This document shows positions 9,195 to 18,723 of a stretch of DNA of 64,000 bases, piece after piece. Made by a program: the position numbers and the translations under genes. Every line of letters begins with the position of its first letter. The stretch's first letter is position 1. The notes under the pieces are model-generated. The model was given only the letters and a program-made list of their open reading frames with translations, searched no databases and had not been told where the DNA came from. Origin of the DNA: Sphingomonas sp. DG1-23 (GTDB taxonomy: Bacteria > Pseudomonadota > Alphaproteobacteria > Sphingomonadales > Sphingomonadaceae); the NCBI RefSeq assembly GCF_030730875.1, contig NZ_JAVAMA010000010.1, positions 62,001 to 126,000 of the forward strand, in the 5' to 3' direction.

Positions 9195-10048
9195 CTCGCG
9201 CCATCCTCTCGGTGCATCCGGCATATCGCGACGATATCGGCGACCTCGTCACCCGGCGGCCCGTGCCCGGGCCCGGCGTCGACACTGTCGGGGCGTTCCT
9301 GTTCCTCAATCATCACGGGCCCCAGACCTATAAGCCGGGCAATCGCGGCCTGCCCTTCGGCCCGCATCCGCATCGCGGCTTCGAGACGGTGACCTTCATC
9401 CTCGAGGGCGAACTCGCGCATACCGATTCGGCGGGGCACGAGAGCGTGATCCGCGCCGGCGGAGTGCAATGGATGACCGCGGGGCGCGGGATCGTCCATG
9501 CCGAAGTCTCGCCCGCGGATTTCAGGCGCGACGGCGGGCGGCTCGAGATCCTCCAGCTCTGGCTCAATCTGCCGGCGCGGCTCAAGATGACGGCACCCCG
9601 CTATGTCGGGCTGCAGGCCGATGGCATTCCGGCGATCCGCGCCGCGGGCGCGACGGTGCACCTGATCTCGGGTGCGTGGCAGGGCGTCCGCGGTCCGATC
9701 GAGTCGCTGACGGGCGTGTTCCTGAGCTGGGTCGAGATGCGGCCGGGCGCGGCCGTGACGTTCGAGGGGCTCGGCGGCCGCGACGTGTTTCTCTATGCGG
9801 CGCGCGGCGCGATCGAAGTGATGGGACGGCAGGTGCCGCAATTCCATCTGGCGCAGCTCGGCGCGGGCGAGGAGGTGACGATCGCCGCCACGGAGCCGGC
9901 GCTGTTCCTGTTCGGCCATGCCGAGCCGATCGCCGAGCCGGTCGTCGCGCACGGGCCGTTCGTGATGAACAGCGCGGAGGAGATAAGGCAGGCCTTCGCC
10001 GATTATCAGGCGGGCAAGTTCGGCGTGGCGGAGATCGTCGAGGGGTGA
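9191..10048 (+). CDS. Pirin family protein
   Basis: 285 aa bicupin protein from a GTG start overlapping the metW stop. The N-terminal cupin has the metal-binding signature FGPHPHRGFETVTFILEG, with a further His in HTDSAGHE and the WMTAGRGIVHAE loop (a Glu ligand). The C-terminal half is a second, degenerate cupin. Bacterial pirins bind iron or other metals and some have quercetinase activity. The substrate or partner here is unknown. Co-translation with metW is the unusual point. Confidence 0.9.
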   Translation: MTRAILSVHPAYRDDIGDLVTRRPVPGPGVDTVGAFLFLNHHGPQTYKPGNRGLPFGPHPHRGFETVTFILEGELAHTDSAGHESVIRAGGVQWMTAGRGIVHAEVSPADFRRDGGRLEILQLWLNLPARLKMTAPRYVGLQADGIPAIRAAGATVHLISGAWQGVRGPIESLTGVFLSWVEMRPGAAVTFEGLGGRDVFLYAARGAIEVMGRQVPQFHLAQLGAGEEVTIAATEPALFLFGHAEPIAEPVVAHGPFVMNSAEEIRQAFADYQAGKFGVAEIVEG

Positions 10049-10051
10049 CGT

Positions 10052-10071
10052 GCTCCTGCAAAGGCAGGAGC
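10052..10071. repeat. REP-like palindrome (GCTCCTGC family), copy 1
   Basis: GCTCCTGC (10052-10059), loop AAAG, GCAGGAGC (10064-10071): a perfect 8-bp stem with a 4-base loop, just after the pirin stop and before the convergent lipoprotein gene. The same stem recurs at 32892-32911 and 32945-32964. It can act as a bidirectional terminator here, but has no T-run. Confidence 0.75.
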
Positions 10072-10081
10072 AGTGATCGGT

Positions 10082-10528
10082 CTAGACGCCGCTGCCCCAA
10101 TTGACCGTGGCGCGGGTGCCGCCGTTCATCGGCTCGACCACCACCATCAGGCTGCGCTTCGAATCCTCTCCGGCCGAATATTGGGTGGGCGTCGACAGCC
10201 GCTGGCCGAGCCCCGAAGCATTGGCCTGCGCGCGCGACCAGCCGAGCACCCTGGCGGGCTCTTCCTGCACCAGATAGACGATCGTGCCGCTGACGTGCCG
10301 CGGCGTGCCGTCGGGACTCGACACGCAGGTGGTGATCTGCGCGCCTTCGTACACCGGCACGAAATCGGGCTTGTTCGAGCAATCGACTGCCGCGGCGATC
10401 GCCGCGGGAGTCCCGTTGGCCGCCGCAGATGCCACGTTCTGCCCGGTCGGATCGCTCGTCGTCTCGGACGAAACGCCGCCACCGCAGCCGGCCAGCAGCA
10501 GCGCAACGCCCGTAATCCAGTATCGCAT
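10082..10528 (-). CDS. Small lipoprotein, unknown function
   Basis: 148 aa. The start at 10528 is favoured because AAGGGG lies six bases upstream; another ATG two codons earlier abuts that site. The N-terminus MRYWITGVALLLAGC is a lipoprotein signal with the lipidated Cys at 15. The mature part has a Ser/Thr/Ala-rich linker and then a compact domain with two cysteines (VDCSNKP and TTCVSSPDG) and a strand-rich end (KRSLMVVVEPMNGGTRATVNWGSG). I do not recognise the family. It is encoded 46 bp downstream of ssb on the same strand. Confidence 0.75.
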   Translation of the reverse strand: MRYWITGVALLLAGCGGGVSSETTSDPTGQNVASAAANGTPAAIAAAVDCSNKPDFVPVYEGAQITTCVSSPDGTPRHVSGTIVYLVQEEPARVLGWSRAQANASGLGQRLSTPTQYSAGEDSKRSLMVVVEPMNGGTRATVNWGSGV

Positions 10529-10574
10529 CGTCATCCCCTTCAAAGGCGCAACGATGCGGATGCCATGCGGTTGC

Positions 10575-11123
10575 TCAGAACGGCACGTCGTCGTCGAGAT
10601 CGTCGGGGAAACCGCCGCCGAAATTGCCGCCGCCGCTCTTCTGGCCGCCGCCGTTGAAATTGCCGCCGCCGCCGCGGTTCGACGACTGGCCGGAGAATTC
10701 GTCGCTGCCGGCGCCCCAATCGTCGCTGCCGCCGCCACCGCCGCTGCGGCCCGCGCCACCGCCCTGGCCCGGTGCGCCGTCGAGCATGGTCAGCACCGAA
10801 TTGAAGCCCTGCAGCGTGACTTCGGTCGAATAACGGTCGTTGCCCTGCTGATCCTGCCACTTGCGGGTGGTCAGCGCACCTTCGATATAGACCTTGCTGC
10901 CCTTGCGCAGATATTTCTCGGCGACATTGGCGAGGCCTTCGTTGAACACCTTGACCGTGTGCCACTCGGTCTTTTCCTTGCGCTCGCCCGAATTGCGGTC
11001 CTTCCAGCTCTCCGACGTGGCGATACGGAGCTCGACGACCTTGCCGCCGTTCTGGAAGCTGCGCGATTCGGGATCGCGGCCCAGATTCCCGACGAGGATC
11101 ACCTTGTTGACGCTGCCGGCCAT
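10575..11123 (-). CDS. ssb: Single-stranded DNA-binding protein
   Basis: 182 aa SSB that coats single-stranded DNA in replication, recombination and repair. The OB-fold occupies about residues 1-110 and begins [19 protein letters not shown] long Gly/Asn/Ser-rich disordered linker follows, and the conserved acidic tip DDDVPF recruits partner proteins. Length is normal. I see no GTTC-N7-GTTC LexA box in the 41 bp between its start and the divergent DUF4169 gene. Confidence 0.96.
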   Translation of the reverse strand: MAGSVNKVILVGNLGRDPESRSFQNGGKVVELRIATSESWKDRNSGERKEKTEWHTVKVFNEGLANVAEKYLRKGSKVYIEGALTTRKWQDQQGNDRYSTEVTLQGFNSVLTMLDGAPGQGGGAGRSGGGGGSDDWGAGSDEFSGQSSNRGGGGNFNGGGQKSGGGNFGGGFPDDLDDDVPF

Positions 11124-11164
11124 GGAAACTTCGCCTCTAATTCTCTATTCGTGTGGCCAACGAT

Positions 11165-11338
11165 ATGGCCGAGATCATCAATCTGAACAAGGCGCGCAAG
11201 GCCAAGGCACGGGCAGACAAGCCCATTCGTGCACAGGAAAATCGCGCGCGCTTCGGACGGACGCGGTCCGAGAAAGCGGCCGAAGCCGCCGAGCGGGCGC
11301 GAATCGCCAGAACGCTCGATGATTCGAAACGTGACTGA
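11165..11338 (+). CDS. DUF4169 family small basic protein
   Basis: 57 aa, highly charged: MAEIINLNKARKAKARADK and a helix rich in Arg, Lys, Ala and Glu with FGRTRSEKAAEA in the middle. This matches the small alphaproteobacterial DUF4169 family as I remember it; its function is unknown. An in-frame GTG at 11153 would add four residues, but MAEIINL is the usual start. It is divergent from ssb. The 269 bp after it (11339-11607) contain the second 26-bp repeat and a large inverted repeat but no gene I can support. Confidence 0.8.
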   Translation: MAEIINLNKARKAKARADKPIRAQENRARFGRTRSEKAAEAAERARIARTLDDSKRD

Positions 11339-11463
11339 CCGCCAACAGGCTAAATTGACCAAGTTGGCGGAAACGCAATTCATCTCGTAACTTTATTGCG
11401 CGCGTTGCAGCCCGTTTTCCCGTTGACCGGCGTGGACAATCGACACTGCGCATCGCGCAAGTT

Positions 11464-11489
11464 CAGCAGGCGAAATCCTACATTGCAAG
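11464..11489. repeat. 26-bp dispersed direct repeat, copy 2
   Basis: Identical over 26 bases to 2367-2392, in the same orientation, and followed by a GC-rich stretch. It lies between the DUF4169 gene and feoB. Confidence 0.75.
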
Positions 11490-11515
11490 GGCGGGCGGCT
11501 GTGCGCTGACCTTCA

Positions 11516-11588
11516 TCCTCCCCCGCCAGGGGGAGGTGTCGCCGAAGGCGTCATGCTGCGCATGCCACCTCCCCCTGGCGGGGGAGGA
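11516..11588. repeat. Perfect 23-bp inverted repeat with structured loop (REP/BIME-like)
   Basis: Left arm 11516-11538 and right arm 11566-11588 are exact reverse complements over 23 bases (left arm starts TCCTCCCCCGCC). The 27-base loop contains a CGCC-GAA-GGCG mini-hairpin and GCATGC-like sequence. Each arm is itself partly self-complementary (CCCCC/GGGGG). It sits 20 bp beyond the 3' end of feoB and could terminate feoB transcription, but the form is that of a dispersed palindromic element. Confidence 0.8.
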
Positions 11589-11607
11589 TTCGAGATGCCG
11601 ATACGCC

Positions 11608-13460
<1,853 letters not shown>

Positions 13461-13464
<4 letters not shown>

Positions 13465-13736
13465 GACGCGGCAGTCGGGAGCACGTGAATCGCCGCGGCG
13501 ACGTGGCGACGCAGCGCCACGGTCATCCGGCCGATCCGGCAGGCGACCGGCCCGCCGCCGAGCACCGAGCGATGGAGCATCTCGACTTCGACGCCCTCGT
13601 CGAGGCCGAGCTCGCGCAAGCGGCGGCCCTCGGGTTCCGAAAGGGCGTGCCAGTCCACAGTCGAGACCGTTCCGGGCTTCAGGCGAGGTAATTGGGCCAG
13701 CCGGACGGGCTGGGGAATCGCAGCGGCGACGTTCAT
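13461..13736 (-). CDS. feoA: FeoA-domain protein
   Basis: 91 aa SH3-like cytosolic partner of FeoB. The domain runs from LPRLKPGTVSTVDW through GRRLRELGLDEGVEVEMLHRS to the Gly-Gly-Pro turn and RIGRMTVALRRHVAAAIHV, the usual FeoA order. I place the start at the ATG at 13736; an ATG at 13748 or TTG at 13754 is possible, but neither has a Shine-Dalgarno site and both fall in a Fur-like box. Confidence 0.9.
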
Positions 13737-13738
13737 GC

Positions 13739-13757
13739 TGCGAGTCATTATCAATTA
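13739..13757 (-). promoter_or_regulatory. Fur-like box upstream of feoAB
   Basis: The minus strand reads TAATTGATAATGACTCGCA immediately before the feoA start. TGATAATGA is the core half-site of the Fur consensus and the A/T-rich left half stands out in this GC-rich sequence. Iron-dependent repression of feoAB by Fur is the expected control; this site is a motif match only. Confidence 0.5.
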
Positions 13758-13811
13758 CTGGTGGGGGGCGCTAGTAGGGGATCGCCTTAGGGCAGAAGAT
13801 CCCTGCTCCGG

Positions 13812-13918
13812 CCGTCACCCCCGCGAAAGCGGGGCCCATCTCCTGAATGTGCAGCAGAACCCACCGGTGCGCTCGCGGACATTGCAGGAGATGGGTCCCC
13901 GCTTTCGCGGGGATGACG
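13812..13918. repeat. Paired REP palindromes in inverted orientation (BIME-like)
   Basis: Two CCCCGC-N4-GCGGGG hairpins (13819-13834 and 13897-13912) are flanked by matching outer sequence. CCCATCTCCTG after the first reappears inverted as CAGGAGATGGG before the second, so the whole is an inverted repeat of about 33 bp arms around a 40-bp centre. It lies between feoA and the 3' end of the COQ9 gene. Confidence 0.8.
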
Positions 13919-13944
13919 CGGTGCGGCCTGTACGGGGGGTCGCG

Positions 13945-14601
13945 CTAGACCACCGGATAGCGCAGCCGGCCGATGAAGCGCGACAGGCTGGGGCGGTGCG
14001 AGGTGCGGGCGAGGAAGCCGGCCTTGGCCTTCTCGAACTTCATGATGCCCTCGATCCGGCGGCCGAGAAAGGCGCGGGTATCGGCATGGCCGTCGCTGTC
14101 GTCCTGGAGGAATACCGCGATCGTCGCGGCATAGATCGAGCCGAGCAAGGCGCGCTTGGTATAATGGTTGTAATCGGTCGCGGTGTCGCCGGCGAGCCGC
14201 CACATCATATCGGCCGAGCGCCAGCCGAGCTTCGCGGCGCGCAGGGCGTTTTGCGGCATGGCGAGGATCGCGATCGCCCGGCGCAGTGCCTCGCGATTCG
14301 TCACGAGAATCGCGAGCCGGGTCTCGACCAGAGCGGTGATGCGGGTGCGGATCTTCATCGCGGCGAGCGCTTCGGGGGTGAAGCGCGCCGCCATTTCGCG
14401 ATCGACATGCGCGAACCACGCGTCGATCATCGCCACCGCGCCGTCCGAGAAAGCGAGCCGGGCGACGTCGCGGTCGACATGGAGGCTGTCGGCCGCGGCA
14501 TCGAGCCCCGCAGGGTTCCAGCCGTCGAACGCGGCATTGGCGGCGATCGCCGGCGCGAGCGCGTCGCGCAGTTCGTCGAGCGTGGCGTCTGCGAGGTCCA
14601 T
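13945..14601 (-). CDS. COQ9 family protein
   Basis: 218 aa, helical. The C-terminal half holds the COQ9 signature: RAAKLGWRSADMMWRLAGDTATDYNHYTKRALLGSIYAATIAVFLQDDS. In mitochondria COQ9 is a lipid-binding, TetR-like-fold protein that presents ubiquinone precursors to COQ7; alphaproteobacterial members are presumed to act in ubiquinone synthesis. The ATG at 14601 overlaps the stop of the upstream transporter gene (TGATG). Confidence 0.88.
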   Translation of the reverse strand: MDLADATLDELRDALAPAIAANAAFDGWNPAGLDAAADSLHVDRDVARLAFSDGAVAMIDAWFAHVDREMAARFTPEALAAMKIRTRITALVETRLAILVTNREALRRAIAILAMPQNALRAAKLGWRSADMMWRLAGDTATDYNHYTKRALLGSIYAATIAVFLQDDSDGHADTRAFLGRRIEGIMKFEKAKAGFLARTSHRPSLSRFIGRLRYPVV

Positions 14602-15536
14602 CACGCCGATTTAGGCGCCTCGACGCCGGACGCAACCCGCTCCGGCTTGCTGCCGCCGCGGACCAGCACCAAAGCGAGCGCGACGAGCACCGCGCCGACA
14701 GCATCGGCGGCGGCGAGCCGCTCGTCGAACACCACCCAGCCGAGCGCTGACGCCACTGCAGGCTGGATCAGCAGGGCGATACCGACGACCAGCGGGGTGA
14801 GGTGACCGAGCGCATAGATCAGGCAGCCCTGCCCGATCAGCTGGCTGACCACCGCCATTGCGAGCAACGGCCACCAATTGCCCGGCCACACGGTCTCGCC
14901 GAGCCCGAGCGCGAGGAGCAGCAATGGCGGAATCGACGCGAGCGACGACAAAGCGAGCGCGGGAAGCGGGGCGAGCCGCTCGCGCGCGCGCGCCATCAGG
15001 ATGAAATAGAGCGCATAGAGCACCCCGGCGAGCAGGCAGAACAGATCGCCGGTGAGGTTGCGCGGCGACAGGCTCGCCGAGCGCCCCATCAGCAGCGCCG
15101 CGCCGATCGCGGCGAGCGCGAGCGCCAGCGCCTGGATGCGGGTCGGCCACATCCGAGCGACGACGAAGCCGTAGATCGGGAAGATCAAGGTCGCGCAATT
15201 GCCGAACAGAGTCGAATTGGCGAGCGTGGTGAAGCCGATGCCGATATGCCAGCTGGCCAGATCGGCGGCGAAGGCGAGCCCCGCCACCGCGAGCAGCCCC
15301 CACAGGCCCTGCGCCGCGCGCACCGGCCGCTCCCCCAGCAAGGTCGACAGGCCGAGCAGCAGCGGCGCGGCGAGCGCGATCCGCCAGAAGCCCCCCGCCA
15401 CCGGCCCGACATCGGACAGGCGGACGAACAATGGGCCGAAAGCGAGCGCGACATTGGAGATCACCAATGCGGCGAGCGCGGTGGCCGCATGGCTTCTGAC
15501 GGCGCTAGTTTTTCTTGGGGACGCGGCTTCCTGCAT
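14601..15536 (-). CDS. DMT superfamily permease (EamA type)
   Basis: 311 aa with about ten predicted membrane helices in two homologous EamA halves. The first spans roughly residues 20-150 and the second 165-295, ending LVALALVLVRGG. This is the layout of drug/metabolite exporters of the RhaT/EamA group. Substrate unknown. It overlaps the COQ9 gene by TGATG and is divergent from the old yellow enzyme gene 54 bp away. Confidence 0.88.
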   Translation of the reverse strand: MQEAASPRKTSAVRSHAATALAALVISNVALAFGPLFVRLSDVGPVAGGFWRIALAAPLLLGLSTLLGERPVRAAQGLWGLLAVAGLAFAADLASWHIGIGFTTLANSTLFGNCATLIFPIYGFVVARMWPTRIQALALALAAIGAALLMGRSASLSPRNLTGDLFCLLAGVLYALYFILMARARERLAPLPALALSSLASIPPLLLLALGLGETVWPGNWWPLLAMAVVSQLIGQGCLIYALGHLTPLVVGIALLIQPAVASALGWVVFDERLAAADAVGAVLVALALVLVRGGSKPERVASGVEAPKSA

Positions 15537-15590
15537 AGCGCCCTCTAGCGCCCTATCTGGCCTCGACCACAACAAAGGCTTTCTTCCCCT

Positions 15591-16700
15591 ATGCCCAGCC
15601 TGTTCGACCCCCTTCAGCTCGGCGCGATCGCCGCGAAGAACCGGATCCTGATGTCGCCGCTGACCCGCGGCCGCGCGACCCGCGACCATGTGCCCCAGCC
15701 GATCATGGGCGACTATTATGCCCAGCGGGCGAGCGCCGGACTGATCATCTCGGAGGCGACCGGGATCAGCCAGCAGGGACTGGGCTGGGCCTATGCGCCG
15801 GGGCTGTGGAGCGAGGCGCAGGTCGAGGCGTGGAAGCCGATCGTCGCGCGGGTCCACGACGCAGGCGGCAAGATCGTCGCCCAGCTCTGGCATATGGGCC
15901 GGCTGGTCCATCCCGACTTTATCGGCGGGGAAGCGCCGGTCTCGGCCTCGGCGAACACCGCGCCGGGCACCGTGCGGACCTATCCCGCCGAGGATAGCGG
16001 CGAGATCAAGCGGCCTTACGCGCAGGCCCGGCCGCTGCGCACCGACGAGATTCCCGGGCTGCTCGACGATTATGCGCGCGCCGCGAACAACGCGATCCGC
16101 GCCGGGTTCGACGGGGTGCAGGTCCATGCCGCCAATGGCTATCTGATCGACTCGTTCCTGCGCGACAATGCCAATTTCCGCGACGACGCCTATGGCGGGT
16201 CGATCGAGAACCGCATCCGCCTGCTCGACGAGGTCACCCGCCGGGTGGTCGACACGGTCGGCGGCGACCGCACCGGGGTGCGGCTGTCGCCGAACGGCGA
16301 GGTGCAGGGCGTCAACGACAGCAATCCGGCGCCCTTGTTCGAAGCGGCGGCGGCGCGGCTGGAGGATATCGGCATCGCTTTCCTCGAGATGCGCGAGCCG
16401 CGGCCGACGGGCACGCGCGGCAAGCCCGATCACCCGCCGGTGCATCCGGTGATGCGCAAGGCGTTCAAGGGGCCGCTGGTGCTCAATTCGGATTATCATG
16501 CCGACGATGCCCAGGCCGCGCTCGATGCCGGCGAGGCCGATGCGATCGCCTTTGGCCGCACGTTCCTCGCCAATCCGGACCTGCCGCGCCGGCTCGCCGA
16601 GAAATTGCCGCTCAATCCGCAGCGCGAGGACCTGTTCTATATCGGCGGGGCCGAAGGCTATACCGATTATCCGCGCTGGGACGAGGCTCAGGCGGCCTGA
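15591..16700 (+). CDS. Old yellow enzyme family ene-reductase
   Basis: 369 aa FMN-dependent NADH:flavin oxidoreductase. The (beta/alpha)8 barrel carries the conserved LFDPLQLGAIAAKNRILMSPLTR start and AQLWHMGRL. The substrate-binding pair is in VHAANGYLIDSFLRDNAN (His and Asn), followed by YGGSIENRIRL and the FMN-phosphate site AIAFGRTFLANPDLP. This is the NemA/N-ethylmaleimide reductase branch, reducing activated C=C bonds or nitrate esters. Its 3' end overlaps the convergent small membrane protein gene by 13 bp. Confidence 0.92.
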   Translation: MPSLFDPLQLGAIAAKNRILMSPLTRGRATRDHVPQPIMGDYYAQRASAGLIISEATGISQQGLGWAYAPGLWSEAQVEAWKPIVARVHDAGGKIVAQLWHMGRLVHPDFIGGEAPVSASANTAPGTVRTYPAEDSGEIKRPYAQARPLRTDEIPGLLDDYARAANNAIRAGFDGVQVHAANGYLIDSFLRDNANFRDDAYGGSIENRIRLLDEVTRRVVDTVGGDRTGVRLSPNGEVQGVNDSNPAPLFEAAAARLEDIGIAFLEMREPRPTGTRGKPDHPPVHPVMRKAFKGPLVLNSDYHADDAQAALDAGEADAIAFGRTFLANPDLPRRLAEKLPLNPQREDLFYIGGAEGYTDYPRWDEAQAA

Positions 16701-17164
16701 TCGAAGCCGTCGAGCCAGTTTGTGCTGACGACCCGGAGCTGCGCGCGCAGCTTCGGGCCGAAGACCAGCGCGAAAACGAGGACGATGGCGAGCGGCCAGA
16801 ATAGGAAGCTCAAGGCGACGAGCAAGGCAACGCCGATCGCAAAGCCCCAGCGCAGATTGAGCAGCCGCGCGCGGTTGGCGTAGTTCATCCGGATCGTGCG
16901 CGGCGCCCTGTCGTCGAACCAGCGTCTGGTGACCAAGACACCCGAATCGATCCCAGCGCTCTCGCCGCGCGCTCCCCTTCCGCTTGCGGGAGGGGCAGGG
17001 GGAGGGCCTGACAAATCTCTCGAAGCGGCGCCCACGTCCCCTCCCCTGGCCCCTGCAGGCGGGAGGGGAACAGAAGACGACGCCGGCTTGCCCGTCCGCG
17101 TATCGATCACTTCCAGCCGCCGGCCGCGCTCCACCACCTTGTAGCGGGAGGGCGGCGGCCGCAT
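16688..17164 (-). CDS. Small membrane protein with in-frame palindromic insertion
   Basis: 158 aa. Residues 1-28 form a short basic domain (MRPPPSRYKVVERGRRLEVIDTRTG begins it). Residues about 29-71 are a Pro/Gly/Ala/Ser-rich low-complexity stretch encoded by a REP-like inverted repeat. Residues 72-105 (TRRWFDDRAPRTIRMNYANR) look conserved again, and one or two membrane helices cover about 106-131. Read without the insert it would be an approximately 115 aa membrane protein of unknown function. It follows ribH by 3 bp, so it is probably transcribed with the riboflavin genes. Confidence 0.7.
   Translation of the reverse strand: MRPPPSRYKVVERGRRLEVIDTRTGKPASSSVPLPPAGARGGDVGAASRDLSGPPPAPPASGRGARGESAGIDSGVLVTRRWFDDRAPRTIRMNYANRARLLNLRWGFAIGVALLVALSFLFWPLAIVLVFALVFGPKLRAQLRVVSTNWLDGFDQAA
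16970..17070. repeat. REP-like inverted repeat inside a coding sequence
   Basis: Paired G/C tracts GCTCCCCTTCCGCTTGCGGG at 16970-16989 and CCTGCAGGCGGGAGGGGAA near 17052-17070 form an imperfect inverted repeat of the type seen elsewhere between genes in this window. Here it stays in frame and encodes residues about 29-71 of the membrane protein at 16688-17164. Confidence 0.7.
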
Positions 17165-17167
17165 GGC

Positions 17168-17587
17168 TCAGCCGAACCGGCTCTTGAGCGCGAGCATCGC
17201 CAGCGCCGCGTGGGCCGCCTCGCCGCCCTTGTCCTTCTGCGCCGGATCGGCGCGGACGATGGCCTGTTCCTCATTCTCGACGGTGAGGATGCCGTTGCCG
17301 AGCGGCACGCCGTCGAGCGCCAGCGCCATCAGCCCGCGCGCGCTCTCGCCCGCGACGATCTCGAAATGGTACGTCTCGCCGCGGATCACCACGCCCAGGG
17401 CGACATAGGCGTCATATTCGCCGGTCGCGTCCGCCAGCGCGACCGCGCCGGGGATCTCGAGCGCGCCGGGGACGGTGATCACTTCGTAGTCATGCCCGGC
17501 CTCCTGCAGCGCGGTGCGCGCGCCGTCGAGCAGCATGTCATTGAGATGGGCGTAGAAACGGGCTTCGACGATCAGGATGCGGGCCAT
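17168..17587 (-). CDS. ribH: 6,7-dimethyl-8-ribityllumazine synthase
   Basis: 139 aa, normal for the family. It condenses 5-amino-6-ribitylaminouracil with 3,4-dihydroxy-2-butanone 4-phosphate. The [11 protein letters not shown] loop, [14 protein letters not shown] (catalytic His in the YHFE segment) and [13 protein letters not shown] are all present. The start overlaps the ribBX stop (TGATG). Confidence 0.95.
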   Translation of the reverse strand: MARILIVEARFYAHLNDMLLDGARTALQEAGHDYEVITVPGALEIPGAVALADATGEYDAYVALGVVIRGETYHFEIVAGESARGLMALALDGVPLGNGILTVENEEQAIVRADPAQKDKGGEAAHAALAMLALKSRFG

Positions 17588-18723
17588 CAGTTTTCCGTAT
17601 CGATTGCGCGCTCGCCGACGATCGACAGGCCATAGCCGTCGAGCCCGATGAGCGTGTGGTGGGTGTTGGTGAGCAGGATCATGTCCTGTACGCCGAGTTC
17701 GGTGAGGATCGTCGCGCCGACGCCGTAATCGCGCAATTCGTCCATGTCCTTGGCTTCGAGCGTGCCGGCCTTGGCCTGCAGCGCGACGCTGAACTGGTCG
17801 GGGCGCGGCTTGTTGATCACCACCACGACGCCCGCGCCCTCCTCGCCGATGATCTCCATCGAGCGGCGGAGCAGCCCCCCGCGCGCGCCGCCTTCGCCGA
17901 AAATGTCGCTGAACGGCGACATTGCGTGCATGCGGACCAGAGTCGGCTTCGACGGGTCGATCTTGCCCTTTACCAGGGCGACCTGCTCGCTCTCGGTCGC
18001 CTTGTTCCAGAAAGTCAGCGCGGTCCATTCGCCGCCCCATTCGCTGGTGAAGCGGGCCTCGGCGCGCTTCTCGACGAGATGGTCGTGGCGGCGGCGATAG
18101 GCGATCAGGTCGCGGATCGTGCCGATCTTGAGATTGTGGAACTGGGCGAAGGCGACGAGATCGTCGAGCCGCGCCATCGTCCCGTCGTCCTTCATGATCT
18201 CGCAGATCACCCCCGACGGATTGAGCCCCGCCAGCCGGGCGACGTCGACCGCGGCCTCGGTATGGCCGGTGCGGACGAGCACGCCGCCGTCGCGCGCGAC
18301 CAACGGGAAGACATGGCCGGGCGAGACGATCGCCTCGGGGCCCTTCGACGCGTCGATCGCCACCGAAACGGTGCGCGCGCGGTCGGCGGCGGAGATGCCG
18401 GTGGTGACGCCTTCTTTCGCCTCGATCGAGATGGTGAACGCAGTTTCGTGACGCGTGCCGTTGTTGCGCGACATCAGATCGAGCCCGAGCTGGTCGACGC
18501 GCTCCTTGGTCAGCGCGAGGCAGATCAGGCCGCGGCCGAATCGCGCCATGAAGTTGATCGCGTCGGGCGTCGCCATCTGGGCGGGGATGACCAGATCGCC
18601 TTCATTCTCGCGGTCTTCGTCGTCGACGAGGATGAACATCCGGCCGTTGCGCGCCTCGTCGATCAGCTCCTCGGGCGCGGAAAGGAAGCCATGCTTGATG
18701 CTGGCGAGTTCAGGCTTTGCCAC
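17587..18723 (-). CDS. ribB: 3,4-dihydroxy-2-butanone-4-phosphate synthase with degenerate RibA-like domain
   Basis: 378 aa. Residues 1-210 are a complete RibB domain: [33 protein letters not shown], and [32 protein letters not shown], supplying dihydroxybutanone phosphate. Residues 215-378 align with GTP cyclohydrolase II in overall pattern but lack the zinc cysteines: the place of CLTGD reads MHAMSPFSD and the CDC pair is absent. The RibA half is therefore probably inactive, as described for RibBX proteins of other alphaproteobacteria. A separate cyclohydrolase must exist elsewhere. The start lies within the ribE 3' end (14-bp overlap). Confidence 0.92.
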   Translation of the reverse strand: MAKPELASIKHGFLSAPEELIDEARNGRMFILVDDEDRENEGDLVIPAQMATPDAINFMARFGRGLICLALTKERVDQLGLDLMSRNNGTRHETAFTISIEAKEGVTTGISAADRARTVSVAIDASKGPEAIVSPGHVFPLVARDGGVLVRTGHTEAAVDVARLAGLNPSGVICEIMKDDGTMARLDDLVAFAQFHNLKIGTIRDLIAYRRRHDHLVEKRAEARFTSEWGGEWTALTFWNKATESEQVALVKGKIDPSKPTLVRMHAMSPFSDIFGEGGARGGLLRRSMEIIGEEGAGVVVVINKPRPDQFSVALQAKAGTLEAKDMDELRDYGVGATILTELGVQDMILLTNTHHTLIGLDGYGLSIVGERAIDTEN

